NCBI GenBank assembly: GCA_029552065.1
Contig: JAKPEG010000060.1
Span: forward strand, 1-52,144
Length of the DNA stretch: 52,144 bases
Direction: 5' to 3'
Origin: Actinomycetes bacterium
GTDB lineage: Bacteria > Actinomycetota > Actinomycetes > Actinomycetales > Dermatophilaceae
In this document: in pieces, positions 1 through 7,098 of the stretch
Numbering within the stretch: position 1 is the stretch's first letter
Layout: every line of letters starts with the position of its first letter
Position numbers and translations under genes: made by a program
Notes under the pieces: generated by a model
Told to the model about the DNA's origin: nothing
Databases searched by the model: none
Seen by the model: the letters and a program-made list of their open reading frames with translations, nothing else

Positions 1-953
1 GAGTAGTTTTCGATCCCCGAGCAGAACCCGACCTGGCGCATCATCTCGATGTCATAGGTGGTGCGCATCCGTAGCCGCTGGGCCTCGAGCAGCTTGCCCT
101 GCCGCTCGAGCTCGGCGAGCCGTGTCTCGAGCTCGACCTCGATGCCCTCGATCGCCCGCTCCATCCGCTCGGGGCCGGCGACGTAGTGCGAGGCGGGGAA
201 GACGTGGATCTGCTCCTCCTCGCGCACGATCTCGCCGGTGAGCGGGTGCAGCGTGTAGAGCCGCTCGATCTCGTCGCCGAAGAACTCGATCCGCACGGCG
301 AGCTCCTCGTACATGGGGATGATCTCCACGGTGTCGCCGCGCACCCGGAACGTGCCGCGGGTGAAGGCGAGGTCGTTGCGGGTGTATTGCATGCCGACAA
401 ACCGCCGCAGCAGCTCCTCCCGGGTGATCTCCTGGCCGACCCGCAGCGGGACCATCCGGTCGACGTATTCCTGGGGCGTGCCCAGTCCGTAGATGCACGA
501 GACGGACGCGACGACGACGACGTCGCGCCGGGTGAGCAGCGAGTTGGTCGCCGAGTGACGCAGCCGCTCGACCTCCTCGTTGATCGAGGAGTCCTTCTCG
601 ATGTAGGTGTCGGTCTGCGGGATGTAGGCCTCGGGTTGGTAGTAGTCGTAGTAGCTCACGAAGTATTCGACGGCATTGCCGGGCAGCAGCTCGCGGAACT
701 CGTTGGCGAGTTGGGCGGCGAGGGTCTTGTTGGGGGCGAGCACGAGGGTCGGCCGCTGGACGGCCTCGATGAGCCAGGCGGTCGTCGCCGACTTCCCGGT
801 GCCGGTCGCCCCGAGCAGGACGACGTCGCGCGCCCCGCCGTCGATCCGCCGGGTGAGCTCGGCGATGGCCTCGGGCTGGTCACCACTCGGCCGGAACTCG
901 GAGACCACCTCGAAGGGGGCGACTCGCCGCTGCAGATCGGTGACCGGACGCAT
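1..953 (-). CDS. uvrB: UvrABC excinuclease subunit B (3' part outside window)
   Basis: This is the N-terminal 317 residues or so of UvrB, the helicase-like damage-verification subunit of nucleotide excision repair. The protein opens [10 protein letters not shown] and carries the [11 protein letters not shown] segment, then the Walker A motif GATGTGKS at about residues 39-46, then the damage-binding beta-hairpin region [22 protein letters not shown]. All are UvrB hallmarks. I chose the ATG at 951-953; a nearby ATG at 957 is in another frame. The frame stays open to base 1, so the rest of the helicase domain and the UvrC-binding tail lie outside. The 257 bases upstream hold a hairpin and a 20-bp tandem repeat. 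Position near coaE, rpsA and polA matches the mycobacterial order. Confidence 0.96.
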   Translation of the reverse strand, partial: MRPVTDLQRRVAPFEVVSEFRPSGDQPEAIAELTRRIDGGARDVVLLGATGTGKSATTAWLIEAVQRPTLVLAPNKTLAAQLANEFRELLPGNAVEYFVSYYDYYQPEAYIPQTDTYIEKDSSINEEVERLRHSATNSLLTRRDVVVVASVSCIYGLGTPQEYVDRMVPLRVGQEITREELLRRFVGMQYTRNDLAFTRGTFRVRGDTVEIIPMYEELAVRIEFFGDEIERLYTLHPLTGEIVREEEQIHVFPASHYVAGPERMERAIEGIEVELETRLAELERQGKLLEAQRLRMRTTYDIEMMRQVGFCSGIENY

Positions 954-1020
954 ACATGTCAGCGTATGCCGCCCCACCGACACCCCCTGCCCGCCGGCGA
1001 TTATCGGGTGACCCGAGAAT

Positions 1021-1061
1021 GGTGCGCTCGACCCGAGAACCTAACTCGGGTCGAGCGCACC
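1021..1061. terminator. Strong hairpin, 17-bp perfect arms
   Basis: Bases 1021-1037 and 1045-1061 are perfect inverted repeats around a 7-base loop (AACCTAA). The hairpin lies between the end of the CorA gene (1211) and the uvrB start (953), both on the minus strand. It could end CorA transcription or form part of the uvrB leader. There is no T-run, as is usual in high-GC actinobacteria. The right arm is also the first unit of the adjoining tandem repeat. Confidence 0.55.
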
Positions 1062-1161
1062 CTTGTCGGGTCGAGTTGGGGCTTGTCGGGTCGAGCTGGG
1101 GCTTGTCGGGTCGAGTTGGGGCTTGTCGGATCGAGCGCACCCTGGTCGGGTCGAGCGCGGC
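1042..1161. repeat. 20-bp tandem repeat, six units
   Basis: Six consecutive 20-bp units start at 1042, 1062, 1082, 1102, 1122 and 1142. They share the core TCGGGTCGAG; units 2 to 4 are nearly identical (CTTGTCGGGTCGAGTTGGGG, with one change). Units 1 and 5 end in GCGCACC, which is complementary to the start of the hairpin arm at 1021. No spacers separate the units, so this is not a CRISPR array. It fills most of the uvrB upstream region. Confidence 0.9.
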
Positions 1162-1210
1162 CGATCGCCTGGAGCGATCCTGGAAACCTGTGCCGAGGCT
1201 GGCAGCCCGC

Positions 1211-2212
1211 TCACCACCAGCCCTGTCGACGCGCCCACCGCAGGAGGAGCACCGAGAGCGCGGTCATCACCCCGAGGAGGACGCCGAGCAGCACCGGGTC
1301 GGTCTCACCGTTGACGATGACGTTCATCCCGACCACCGAGGAGATGGCGGTGACGGGCAATGTGACGGCGGCGATAACCGCGAGTCGTTCGGCGGCAATC
1401 GTCATCTTGGTGTCCGTGCGCGTTCGGTAGTAGTCGGTCACACCCTGGAGGAAGTCCAACTGCGAGCGCGAGATCCGCGCAAGCCGTTGGTACTGGTCCT
1501 TGAGATCCCCGAGGAGCCGGACGTCGGCCTTCGGCGCGGAGTCGGTGAGCCGGACCGCGCGCGAGTAGATCTCCATGCTTTGGCTGGCCATCGTGTGCAT
1601 GGTGAGCAGGGCGTGCCTGACCGTGAAGAGCTCCTCGAGGAAGGCCTGCGGTTGGTCGTCGTCCAGTTGACGCATCACCCGCTGCTCGAGGCGCCCGACG
1701 CGAGCGGCGACCTCGTTGATCACCCGCTCGTCGCTGTTCGTGAGGGCCGACACCACGGCATACGACAGGGCCCACGGGCTGCGGGGGGCGATCCGGCCGG
1801 CGAGCAGGCGCTTGTGCGTCTCGCGGGTCTCGGTGAGCAGCGCCTCCAGCGGCACGACCGGATTGCGTGGGCCGTGCGTGGTGACCAGGTAGTTGGGCCC
1901 GACGAACTGGTCGAGCTCGAGATAGTGGACGTGTCCACGGTCGCCGGCGTGCGGTTTGTGCAGGACGAGGAAAAGGTGGTCCCGGTAGTGGTGCAACCGG
2001 GAGACATGGTTGCGCTCGAGGCAGTCGGCGACGGCCATGGGGTGGAACCCGAAGACCTCCCGCAGGAGCACGCCGGCGCCCTCGTCCGGCTCCTCGACGT
2101 CCACCCAGACGAAGCCGTCGGTGCGCGTGAGCAGGTCGGCGATGGCGGCGGGGTCGCACGTCGTCGCCGCGCCCGTCTCCGCCTGGATCCACAGGACGCT
2201 TCCCACCGCCAT
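1211..2212 (-). CDS. CorA-family magnesium/cobalt transport protein
   Basis: This 333-residue protein belongs to the CorA family of pentameric divalent-cation channels in the cytoplasmic membrane. The family signature GMN is present (SSVVGMNVIV) at the end of the first of two C-terminal membrane segments; the second (VLLGVLLGVMTALSVLLL) follows directly, and the protein ends in a basic RWARRQGWW tail. The long N-terminal soluble alpha/beta part (WVDVEEPDEGAGVLLREVFG, HPMAVADCLE) and the helical stalk (DERVINEVAARVGRLEQRV) fit the family. I chose the ATG at 2210-2212, which begins MAVGSVLWIQ. The open frame extends 52 codons further but that part is arginine-rich and runs into an RCC1-like remnant. 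CorA proteins carry Mg2+, Co2+ or Ni2+; the substrate cannot be told from sequence. Confidence 0.9.
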   Translation of the reverse strand: MAVGSVLWIQAETGAATTCDPAAIADLLTRTDGFVWVDVEEPDEGAGVLLREVFGFHPMAVADCLERNHVSRLHHYRDHLFLVLHKPHAGDRGHVHYLELDQFVGPNYLVTTHGPRNPVVPLEALLTETRETHKRLLAGRIAPRSPWALSYAVVSALTNSDERVINEVAARVGRLEQRVMRQLDDDQPQAFLEELFTVRHALLTMHTMASQSMEIYSRAVRLTDSAPKADVRLLGDLKDQYQRLARISRSQLDFLQGVTDYYRTRTDTKMTIAAERLAVIAAVTLPVTAISSVVGMNVIVNGETDPVLLGVLLGVMTALSVLLLRWARRQGWW

Positions 2213-2222
2213 GCGATCCACC

Positions 2223-2637
2223 CTAGGGACGGCCGCGATGGCGAGTCGGCCAACGGCAGGCGAACAGCTCGCACTCACCGTCGCCGTTGCATCCGGTGGC
2301 GAGCGGGGTCCCGTCGGCGCGCAAGCCGAGGGTATGCCGCGAGCCCGCCGCAATCGCGACGACCTCACGCCACCCGGTCACCTCGCACTGCCCCGAGGAG
2401 TCCTCGCCGGCGGCGAGGACTCCTCGGGGCACGGGAGGGTGAGGCCCACCGTGGGCCGGCTCCCTGCCGCCACGGCGATGACGCCGCGCCACTCGCTGAC
2501 TTCGCACGCTCCGGTGGATCGGTCGCCGGTCGCCGCACACGGCCGCGGGCCGACCCGTTCCTGGTGGCCCGCACACGCCCGTCGCGCCGCAGTCCGACCG
2601 AGTGGCGCCGCCCGGCGGCGAGCACCGCGCGCGCCAT
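2223..2637 (-). pseudogene. Decayed RCC1-repeat protein
   Basis: Fragments of one repeat protein appear in three minus-strand frames in the expected order. First comes MARAVLAAGRRHSVGLRRDG (start at 2637). In a second frame comes GACEVSEWRGVIAVAAGS and then TVGL. In a third comes AAGEDSSGQCEVTGWREVVA, IAAGSRHTLGLRADGTPLAT and GCNGDGECE, ending at a stop at 2223. The pattern GLRADGTxxATGxNxxGQCxVxGWRxVVAxAAGSxHTxGL is that of actinobacterial RCC1-like (beta-propeller) repeats. At least two frameshifts interrupt it, and a 20-bp inverted repeat lies where the second shift occurs. It is most likely a dead remnant; a sequencing error is an alternative for either shift. Confidence 0.7.
2389..2431. 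repeat. Perfect 20-bp inverted repeat inside the RCC1 remnant
   Basis: Bases 2389-2408 and 2412-2431 are perfect reverse complements separated by GGC. The palindrome lies at the second frameshift of the RCC1-like remnant. Quasi-palindrome correction by template switching can create both a perfect palindrome and a frameshift, so it may mark the inactivating event (inference). Confidence 0.85.
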
Positions 2638-2638
2638 C

Positions 2639-2678
2639 GTGTGACCTGGTGCAGGTGGGGACATGGACCAGGTCACAC
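2639..2678 (-). terminator. Hairpin at the end of coaE
   Basis: Bases 2639-2650 and 2667-2678 form 12-bp perfect arms with a 16-base loop. The distal arm overlaps the coaE stop codon (2673-2675), placing the hairpin where a terminator is expected for the minus-strand coaE transcript. Confidence 0.65.
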
Positions 2679-3698
2679 GATCCGGTCCGTCACCCGCTGG
2701 TATGCCGTGGAGCCGGTCTCCCGGACCTGCAGGTCGACGAGGCCGCCCGGGTCCTGTCCCTCGAAGCGGAGTGCCGGCGAGCTGTGGGGGTCCGATCCCG
2801 CTGGGCGCGGGACGTCGCCACGATCCGGCTGCGGAAGATACCCGGCCCGCCCCAAGGCTGCGACGAAGGCCGGCTCGTCGACCTGTTCCCACGACCGCAC
2901 CCCGAGCTGGACCTCGACGACGTCCCCGGCGAGCACCCCGGTTCCCACCGTCGACCCGAGGAGCTCGACGCGGACTCCCCGTCCGGTCAGCGCGGCCGCG
3001 ACGCGCGCGCAGACCCGCTCCCCGCGCGCGGCCCACGCCGGATCGGCGACCCAGGGCGCCGACAGGTCGGGTCGTCGCGCCGGTATGCCGCCGCGCAGGT
3101 TCGCGTCGTAGGGCACCAGCCGTCGCTCCCAGATCGCCCGCACCTGGGCCTCGGTATCCGCCCGGCTACCCTCGTTGTCGATCCATTCGTCGGCCGCAGC
3201 CCGCCGCTGGCCGTCGGTGGCCTGGCGGGCGACCCGGGCGCGTGCGTCGGCCTCTGCCAGGCCTCGCTGCTCGACCAGACGCCGGATCCGCTCCCCCTCG
3301 CTGGCACCGACGACGAGGGTGAGGTGCTCGTGCACCCAGCCGCCGTGTTCGACGAGCAGCGGCATGTCGTAGACGTCGACCCGATCGGCAGGCACCGCGC
3401 CGCGCAGCTCAGCCACCCGGGCCGCGATCGCCGGCCCGGTGATCGCCTCGAGAGCCCGCAACTCCTGCGGGTCCGGGAAGACGCGGGCAGCGAGCCCGGC
3501 TCGGTCGAGCCGTCCGTCGGGCCCGATCACCTGCTCGCCGAAGCGATGCCGGATCGCGGCGAGGGCCGGCATACCGGGTTCGACGACCTCGCGAGCGACC
3601 GCGTCGGCGTCGGTGACGACGGCACCCAGCTCGCGCAGCAGAACCGCGACGGTCGACTTGCCCGAGCCGATCCCCCCGGTCAGTCCGACGCGCAGCAT
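2673..3698 (-). CDS. coaE: Dephospho-CoA kinase with C-terminal GrpB-like extension
   Basis: CoaE phosphorylates dephospho-CoA at the 3' ribose hydroxyl, the last step of CoA synthesis. The protein opens MLRVGLTGGIGSGKSTVA with the P-loop GGIGSGKS at residues 8-15, then TDADAVAREVVEPG, YDMPLLVEHG and the LID-like ARVARQATDGQRRAAADEWI. Those about 200 residues are a complete CoaE. Another 140 residues follow, as in the mycobacterial enzyme, with traces of a GrpB/UPF0157 domain (VEVQLGVRSW, VALGRAGYL-like, VDLQVRETGS). This tail stops early, without the usual end of a GrpB domain. The ATG at 3698 is the natural start. It follows mscL by 47 bases. Its product may feed the CoA-thioester pathways downstream. 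Confidence 0.95.
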   Translation of the reverse strand: MLRVGLTGGIGSGKSTVAVLLRELGAVVTDADAVAREVVEPGMPALAAIRHRFGEQVIGPDGRLDRAGLAARVFPDPQELRALEAITGPAIAARVAELRGAVPADRVDVYDMPLLVEHGGWVHEHLTLVVGASEGERIRRLVEQRGLAEADARARVARQATDGQRRAAADEWIDNEGSRADTEAQVRAIWERRLVPYDANLRGGIPARRPDLSAPWVADPAWAARGERVCARVAAALTGRGVRVELLGSTVGTGVLAGDVVEVQLGVRSWEQVDEPAFVAALGRAGYLPQPDRGDVPRPAGSDPHSSPALRFEGQDPGGLVDLQVRETGSTAYQRVTDRIV

Positions 3699-3745
3699 GC
3701 GGCCAGCCTAGGGCTGCCCAGGTCCCGCCCCTCGCCCGACGGGGG

Positions 3746-4204
3746 TCACTTCTCCCCGGTCCGCCGACGCGCCTCGAGGATCTCCAGGTCCTCCTCCTCG
3801 GCCTGGTCGGGGTCGATGTCCGCCGTGCACCACTTGCACTTGAGCGCGTCTACGGCCACGAACTCCTTGCAATAGGGGCACTCGCGCTGGCCCTGAGCCC
3901 GGAAGTTGCCCATCCCGACCTTCTTGAGGAACTTGACGATCCCGAACAGGACGAGGGCCATGAGGAGGAAGCCGACGAAGTCGGTGAGGAAGGCCCCGTA
4001 CCGGATCTCGGCCTCGTTGACCTCGAGGGTGAGACCGGAGAAGTCCGGCTTGCCGAAGATCGCCGCGACGAGCTGCATGAGGACGTTGCTTGCGAGGCTC
4101 TCGACGAGTGCGGCGAAGGCGGCCCCGATGATGAAGCCGAGCGCCAGGTCGAGCATGTTCCCGCCCATGGCGAAGGCCCGGAATTCCTTCCACGCGTTCT
4201 TCAT
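3746..4204 (-). CDS. mscL: Large-conductance mechanosensitive channel with C-terminal zinc ribbon
   Basis: This 152-residue protein is MscL, the membrane-tension-gated pore that vents solutes on hypo-osmotic shock. It opens MKNAWKEFRAFAMGGNMLDL, typical of MscL, followed by the pore-lining TM1 (LALGFIIGAAFAALVESLAS) and TM2 (DFVGFLLMALVLFGIVKFL). Unlike E. coli MscL, it continues from about residue 108 into a four-cysteine zinc ribbon, CPYC...CKWC, and then an acidic tail (DPDQAEEEDLEILEARRR). I chose the ATG at 4202-4204 because the MKNAWKEF start aligns with the family; the frame stays open upstream. It sits between a glycerophosphodiester phosphodiesterase and coaE on the same strand. Confidence 0.95.
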   Translation of the reverse strand: MKNAWKEFRAFAMGGNMLDLALGFIIGAAFAALVESLASNVLMQLVAAIFGKPDFSGLTLEVNEAEIRYGAFLTDFVGFLLMALVLFGIVKFLKKVGMGNFRAQGQRECPYCKEFVAVDALKCKWCTADIDPDQAEEEDLEILEARRRTGEK

Positions 4205-4260
4205 GAGCGCACAGTCTGGCCCCGGCCGGTCGCGTGTGCCACGCGGCACGCCGCTGTGCC

Positions 4261-5157
4261 TCAGCCGCGCAGCAGGGCGACCGCCCGGTCGGGGTCGTCG
4301 GTCACCAGCCCGTCGACCCCCAGCGCACGCATCCGCAGGAGGTCCTCGTCGGCGTTGACCGTCCACGGCAGCACGGCGAGCCCGAGGGCATGCGCGCGAG
4401 CGACGAAGACCTCGTCGCACGAGGAATGGAGCGGGGAGACGACCTGGGCGCCCACGGCGGCCGCCGCCCCGGCGAGGTCGGCCCCGAAGTCCTCGTGCTG
4501 GATCGATCCGAGCCACGGGCTACCCGGGGCATAGGTCACGCCGACGACCGCGAGCGCCGAACGCAGCAGGCCTGGGTCGAGCTCCCGCGCCGACTCGAGG
4601 GTGGCCCAGTCGAAGGAGTGGACGAAGCACCGCCCCCCGACCCCCGCGTGGTGGACGGCCGCGAGCACGCCCTCGACGAGGGTATGCCGGGTGCGCACCT
4701 CCCGCGGCTCGGTCGGGTCGACCTTGAGTTCGATCGTCCACCACAGGTCCGTGGCGTCGGCGCAGGCCTGCAGCAGCTCGGGAAGCGTGACGATCCGCTC
4801 CCCGGGCGCCGCCCGTTGCCGGGGGAAAGCGGGCCGGGTGCGGCTGCCGACGTCGACGGTGCGCAGCTGCGCGAGGGTGAGCTCGTCGACCCGCGCCCCG
4901 GCGAGGTCGTGCTCCCCGAAGACGCAGAACTCGGGATCGAGGGTGGCGTCGTGCCACACGACGACGTGGCCGTCGGCGGTGAGCCGCACGTCGAGCTCGA
5001 CCCCGGTCACGCCCACGTCGATGGCCGCCCGGAAGCTCGGGATCGTGTTCTCCACGACCAGACCCCGGGCCCCGCGATGCCCCTCGACGTCGAAGCCGCG
5101 GGTCGCCCACGGACCGGGGCCCCAGGGGTGCTGCGCGGCATACCGCTGGGTGTCCAC
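4261..5157 (-). CDS. Glycerophosphodiester phosphodiesterase
   Basis: This 298-residue TIM-barrel enzyme hydrolyses glycerophosphodiesters to glycerol-3-phosphate and an alcohol. The catalytic signature is clear: GHRGARGLVVENT near residues 26-38 (His and Arg, then the Glu-Asn pair), GVELDVRLTADGHVVVWHD near residue 50-70 (metal-binding Glu and Asp, catalytic His), and IELKVDP later. The C-terminal GLAVLPWTVN and GVDGLVTDDPDRAVAL are the usual barrel-closing strands. There is no signal peptide, so a cytoplasmic role in recycling phospholipid head groups is likely. The stop is 56 bases before mscL. A strong terminator lies between rpsA and this gene. Confidence 0.93.
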   Translation of the reverse strand: MDTQRYAAQHPWGPGPWATRGFDVEGHRGARGLVVENTIPSFRAAIDVGVTGVELDVRLTADGHVVVWHDATLDPEFCVFGEHDLAGARVDELTLAQLRTVDVGSRTRPAFPRQRAAPGERIVTLPELLQACADATDLWWTIELKVDPTEPREVRTRHTLVEGVLAAVHHAGVGGRCFVHSFDWATLESARELDPGLLRSALAVVGVTYAPGSPWLGSIQHEDFGADLAGAAAAVGAQVVSPLHSSCDEVFVARAHALGLAVLPWTVNADEDLLRMRALGVDGLVTDDPDRAVALLRG

Positions 5158-5176
5158 GGCCCCTAGCGTAGGACGG

Positions 5177-5210
5177 CGAGAGGGCCCCGACCGTGGTCGG
5201 GGCCCTCTCG
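5177..5210. terminator. rpsA terminator, 16-bp perfect hairpin
   Basis: Bases 5177-5192 and 5195-5210 are perfect complements around a 2-base centre. It lies about 50 bases after the rpsA stop (5263) and just before the phosphodiesterase start (5157), exactly where the rpsA transcript should end. Confidence 0.85.
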
Positions 5211-5220
5211 AGGTGAGCGG

Positions 5221-5245
5221 GCGGCATACCCACGGGGTATGCCGC
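5221..5245. repeat. Head-to-head pair of the GTATGCCG motif forming a hairpin
   Basis: GCGGCATACCC (5221-5231) and GGGTATGCCGC (5235-5245) are perfect 11-bp arms around ACG. It lies between the rpsA stop and the main rpsA terminator. It consists of two opposed copies of the octamer that is iterated through the window, and probably adds to termination. Confidence 0.8.
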
Positions 5246-5262
5246 GCGCTCGGGTGGCGCCG

Positions 5263-6726
5263 TCAGTTACCGGTGAGCTTCTCCCGCAACGCCGCCAGCG
5301 CCTCGTCGGAGGCGAGGGTGCCCGTGGCCGGCGGGGCGTCGGAGCTGCCCGAGGAGTAGGAGGACGGCACATCGCCGGCCGCGACCGCGGCCTCGGAGTC
5401 GGCCTTGGCCGCCGTGGTGACCTGGGCCTTGTGGGCCTCCCACCGGCCGTATGCCGCGTTGTATTCCTTCTCCCACCGCTCGCGCTGGGCCTCGAAGCCG
5501 GGCAGCCACTCGTTGGTCTCCGGGTCGAAACCCTCGGGGTACTTGTAGTTGCCTTGCTCGTCGTATTCCGCAGCCATGCCGTAGAGCGTCGGGTCGAACT
5601 CGCTCGTCGCGACCGACGCGTCGTTGGCCTGCTTGAGCGACAACGAGATCCGGCGCCGCTCGAGGTCGATGTCGATGACCTTGACGAAGATGTCCTCGCC
5701 CACGGTGACGACCTGCTCGGGCAGCTCGACGTGGCGCTCGGCCAGCTCGGAGATGTGCACGAGACCCTCGATCCCGTCGTCCACCCGGACGAAGGCACCG
5801 AAGGGCACGAGCTTGGTGACCTTGCCCGGCACGACCTGACCGATCGCGTGCGTCCGGGCGAAGTGCTGCCACGGGTCTTCCTGGGTCGCCTTGAGCGAGA
5901 GCGAGACCCGCTCGCGGTCGAGGTCGACGTCGAGCACCTCGACGGTGACCTCCTGGCCCACCTCGACGACCTCGGACGGGTGGTCGATGTGCTTCCAGGA
6001 CAGCTCGGAGACGTGGACGAGACCGTCCACCCCACCGAGGTCGACGAAGGCGCCGAAGTTGACGATGCTCGAGACGACGCCGGAGCGGACCTGGCCCTTC
6101 TGCAGCTCGCGCAGGAAGGTCGTGCGCACCTCGGACTGAGTCTGCTCGAGCCAGGCGCGGCGGGACAGGACCACGTTGTTGCGGTTCTTGTCCAGCTCGA
6201 TGATCTTGGCCTCGATCTGCTTGCCGACATAGGGCTGCAGGTCGCGGACCCGACGCATCTCGACGAGGGAGGCGGGCAGGAAGCCACGCAGGCCGATGTC
6301 GAGGATGAGGCCGCCCTTGACGACCTCGATGACGGTGCCGGTGACGACGCCGTCCTCCTCCTTGACCTTCTCGATCGTGCCCCAGGCGCGCTCGTACTGG
6401 GCGCGCTTCTTGGACAGGATCAGCCGGCCCTCCTTGTCCTCCTTCTGCAGGACCAGGGCCTCGACCTCGTCGCCGACCTTGACGACCTCGCTCGGGTCGA
6501 CGTCGTGCTTGATGGACAGCTCACGCGAGGGGATGACGCCCTCGGTCTTGTAGCCGATGTCGAGCAGGACCTCGTCCCGGTCGACCTTGACGATGCGACC
6601 CTCGACGATGTCGCCGTCGTTGAAATCCTTGATCGTCGCGTCGATCGCGGCGAGCAGATCTTCCTCAGAGCCGATGTCGTTGACGGCAACCTGAGGGGCG
6701 GTCCGAGTGACCGTGCTGATGCTCAT
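5263..6726 (-). CDS. rpsA: 30S ribosomal protein S1
   Basis: RpsA brings mRNA to the 30S subunit. The 487-residue protein opens MSISTVTRTAPQVAVNDIGS, close to the mycobacterial start, and has four S1 (OB-fold) repeats. The repeats begin near DGDIVEGRIVKVDRDEVLLD (about residue 36), GVVTGTVIEVVKGG, GQVRSGVVSSIVNFGAFVDL and GQVVPGKVTKLVPFGAFVRV, the last two with the classic GAFVxL/V and GLVHxSEL motifs. As in other actinobacteria there are four repeats, not six, and an acidic, Ala/Ser-rich tail. An upstream GGAG lies about 12 bases before the ATG. It is followed by two hairpins. The long upstream region holds a G-rich tandem repeat and a dispersed palindromic element. Confidence 0.97.
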   Translation of the reverse strand: MSISTVTRTAPQVAVNDIGSEEDLLAAIDATIKDFNDGDIVEGRIVKVDRDEVLLDIGYKTEGVIPSRELSIKHDVDPSEVVKVGDEVEALVLQKEDKEGRLILSKKRAQYERAWGTIEKVKEEDGVVTGTVIEVVKGGLILDIGLRGFLPASLVEMRRVRDLQPYVGKQIEAKIIELDKNRNNVVLSRRAWLEQTQSEVRTTFLRELQKGQVRSGVVSSIVNFGAFVDLGGVDGLVHVSELSWKHIDHPSEVVEVGQEVTVEVLDVDLDRERVSLSLKATQEDPWQHFARTHAIGQVVPGKVTKLVPFGAFVRVDDGIEGLVHISELAERHVELPEQVVTVGEDIFVKVIDIDLERRRISLSLKQANDASVATSEFDPTLYGMAAEYDEQGNYKYPEGFDPETNEWLPGFEAQRERWEKEYNAAYGRWEAHKAQVTTAAKADSEAAVAAGDVPSSYSSGSSDAPPATGTLASDEALAALREKLTGN

Positions 6727-6964
6727 GTAGTGGGAACTCCGATGGTGGACAGGATGTATGCCGCGAACCGGCCGGTCCGCGGGCGTGGACAGGATGGAGG
6801 TGCGCTCTCCGATGCCTCCCCCGCGTGGAGGGAACCGACCCGGGTTGATCCGGGTGACGGGCAGGCAGCATCGAGCAGCGCCCCGAAGGGCACCGGGTCA
6901 GGCTATCGGTCCCCCGGCTCCGGGGTCAAAGCACGCCCCCCCTTTCCCGACCCCCCTTCCGCGC

Positions 6965-7003
6965 CCCCCTCCCCGGGCCCCCTCCCCGGGCCCCCTCCCC
7001 GGG
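6965..7003. repeat. 13-bp G/C tandem repeat, three units
   Basis: Near-identical CCCCCTCCCCGGG units occupy 6965-6977, 6978-6990 and 6991-7003. The minus strand therefore has repeated runs of four or five G, compatible with a G-quadruplex, some 240-280 bases upstream of rpsA. It abuts the dispersed palindromic element. Confidence 0.85.
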
Positions 7004-7060
7004 AGTAACCGCTTGAGTGTGCAGTTTTCTCGTGGCTCAGCACGCCGATCACGGGAAAGG
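7003..7060. repeat. Dispersed palindromic element, copy 1 (one arm decayed)
   Basis: This stretch starts GAGTAACCGCTTGAGTGTGC and aligns along about 58 bases, with scattered mismatches, to the minus strand of the palindrome at 8853-8931, through the shared ACGGGAAAGG near the end. The second outer arm is no longer recognisable here. It looks like a degenerate second copy of the same intergenic element. Confidence 0.7.
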
Positions 7061-7098
7061 CGCTCGGATGTGCAGTTTTGTCAGGCGTCGTCGACCTG

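Larger units (their letters stand above)
6727..7098. other. Intergenic region between rpsA and a divergent methyltransferase
   Basis: This 372-base stretch holds the rpsA promoter region but no gene. From the rpsA side it contains a GTATGCCG motif copy (6756), a C-rich (minus-strand G-rich) low-complexity tract at about 6930-7002 with a 13-bp tandem repeat, and a copy of a dispersed palindromic element at 7003-7060. The words TGTGCAGTTTT recur at about 7018 and 7069. I could not assign -10/-35 boxes with confidence. Confidence 0.7.

Noticed and set aside
1042-1161. CRISPR array upstream of uvrB
   Set aside because: The 20-bp units are contiguous with no spacers and no cas genes are near; it is a simple tandem repeat.
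2365-3036. A separate Arg-rich gene antisense-frame to coaE
   Set aside because: Only its last part matches RCC1-like sequence; the rest is a shadow of coaE in another frame.
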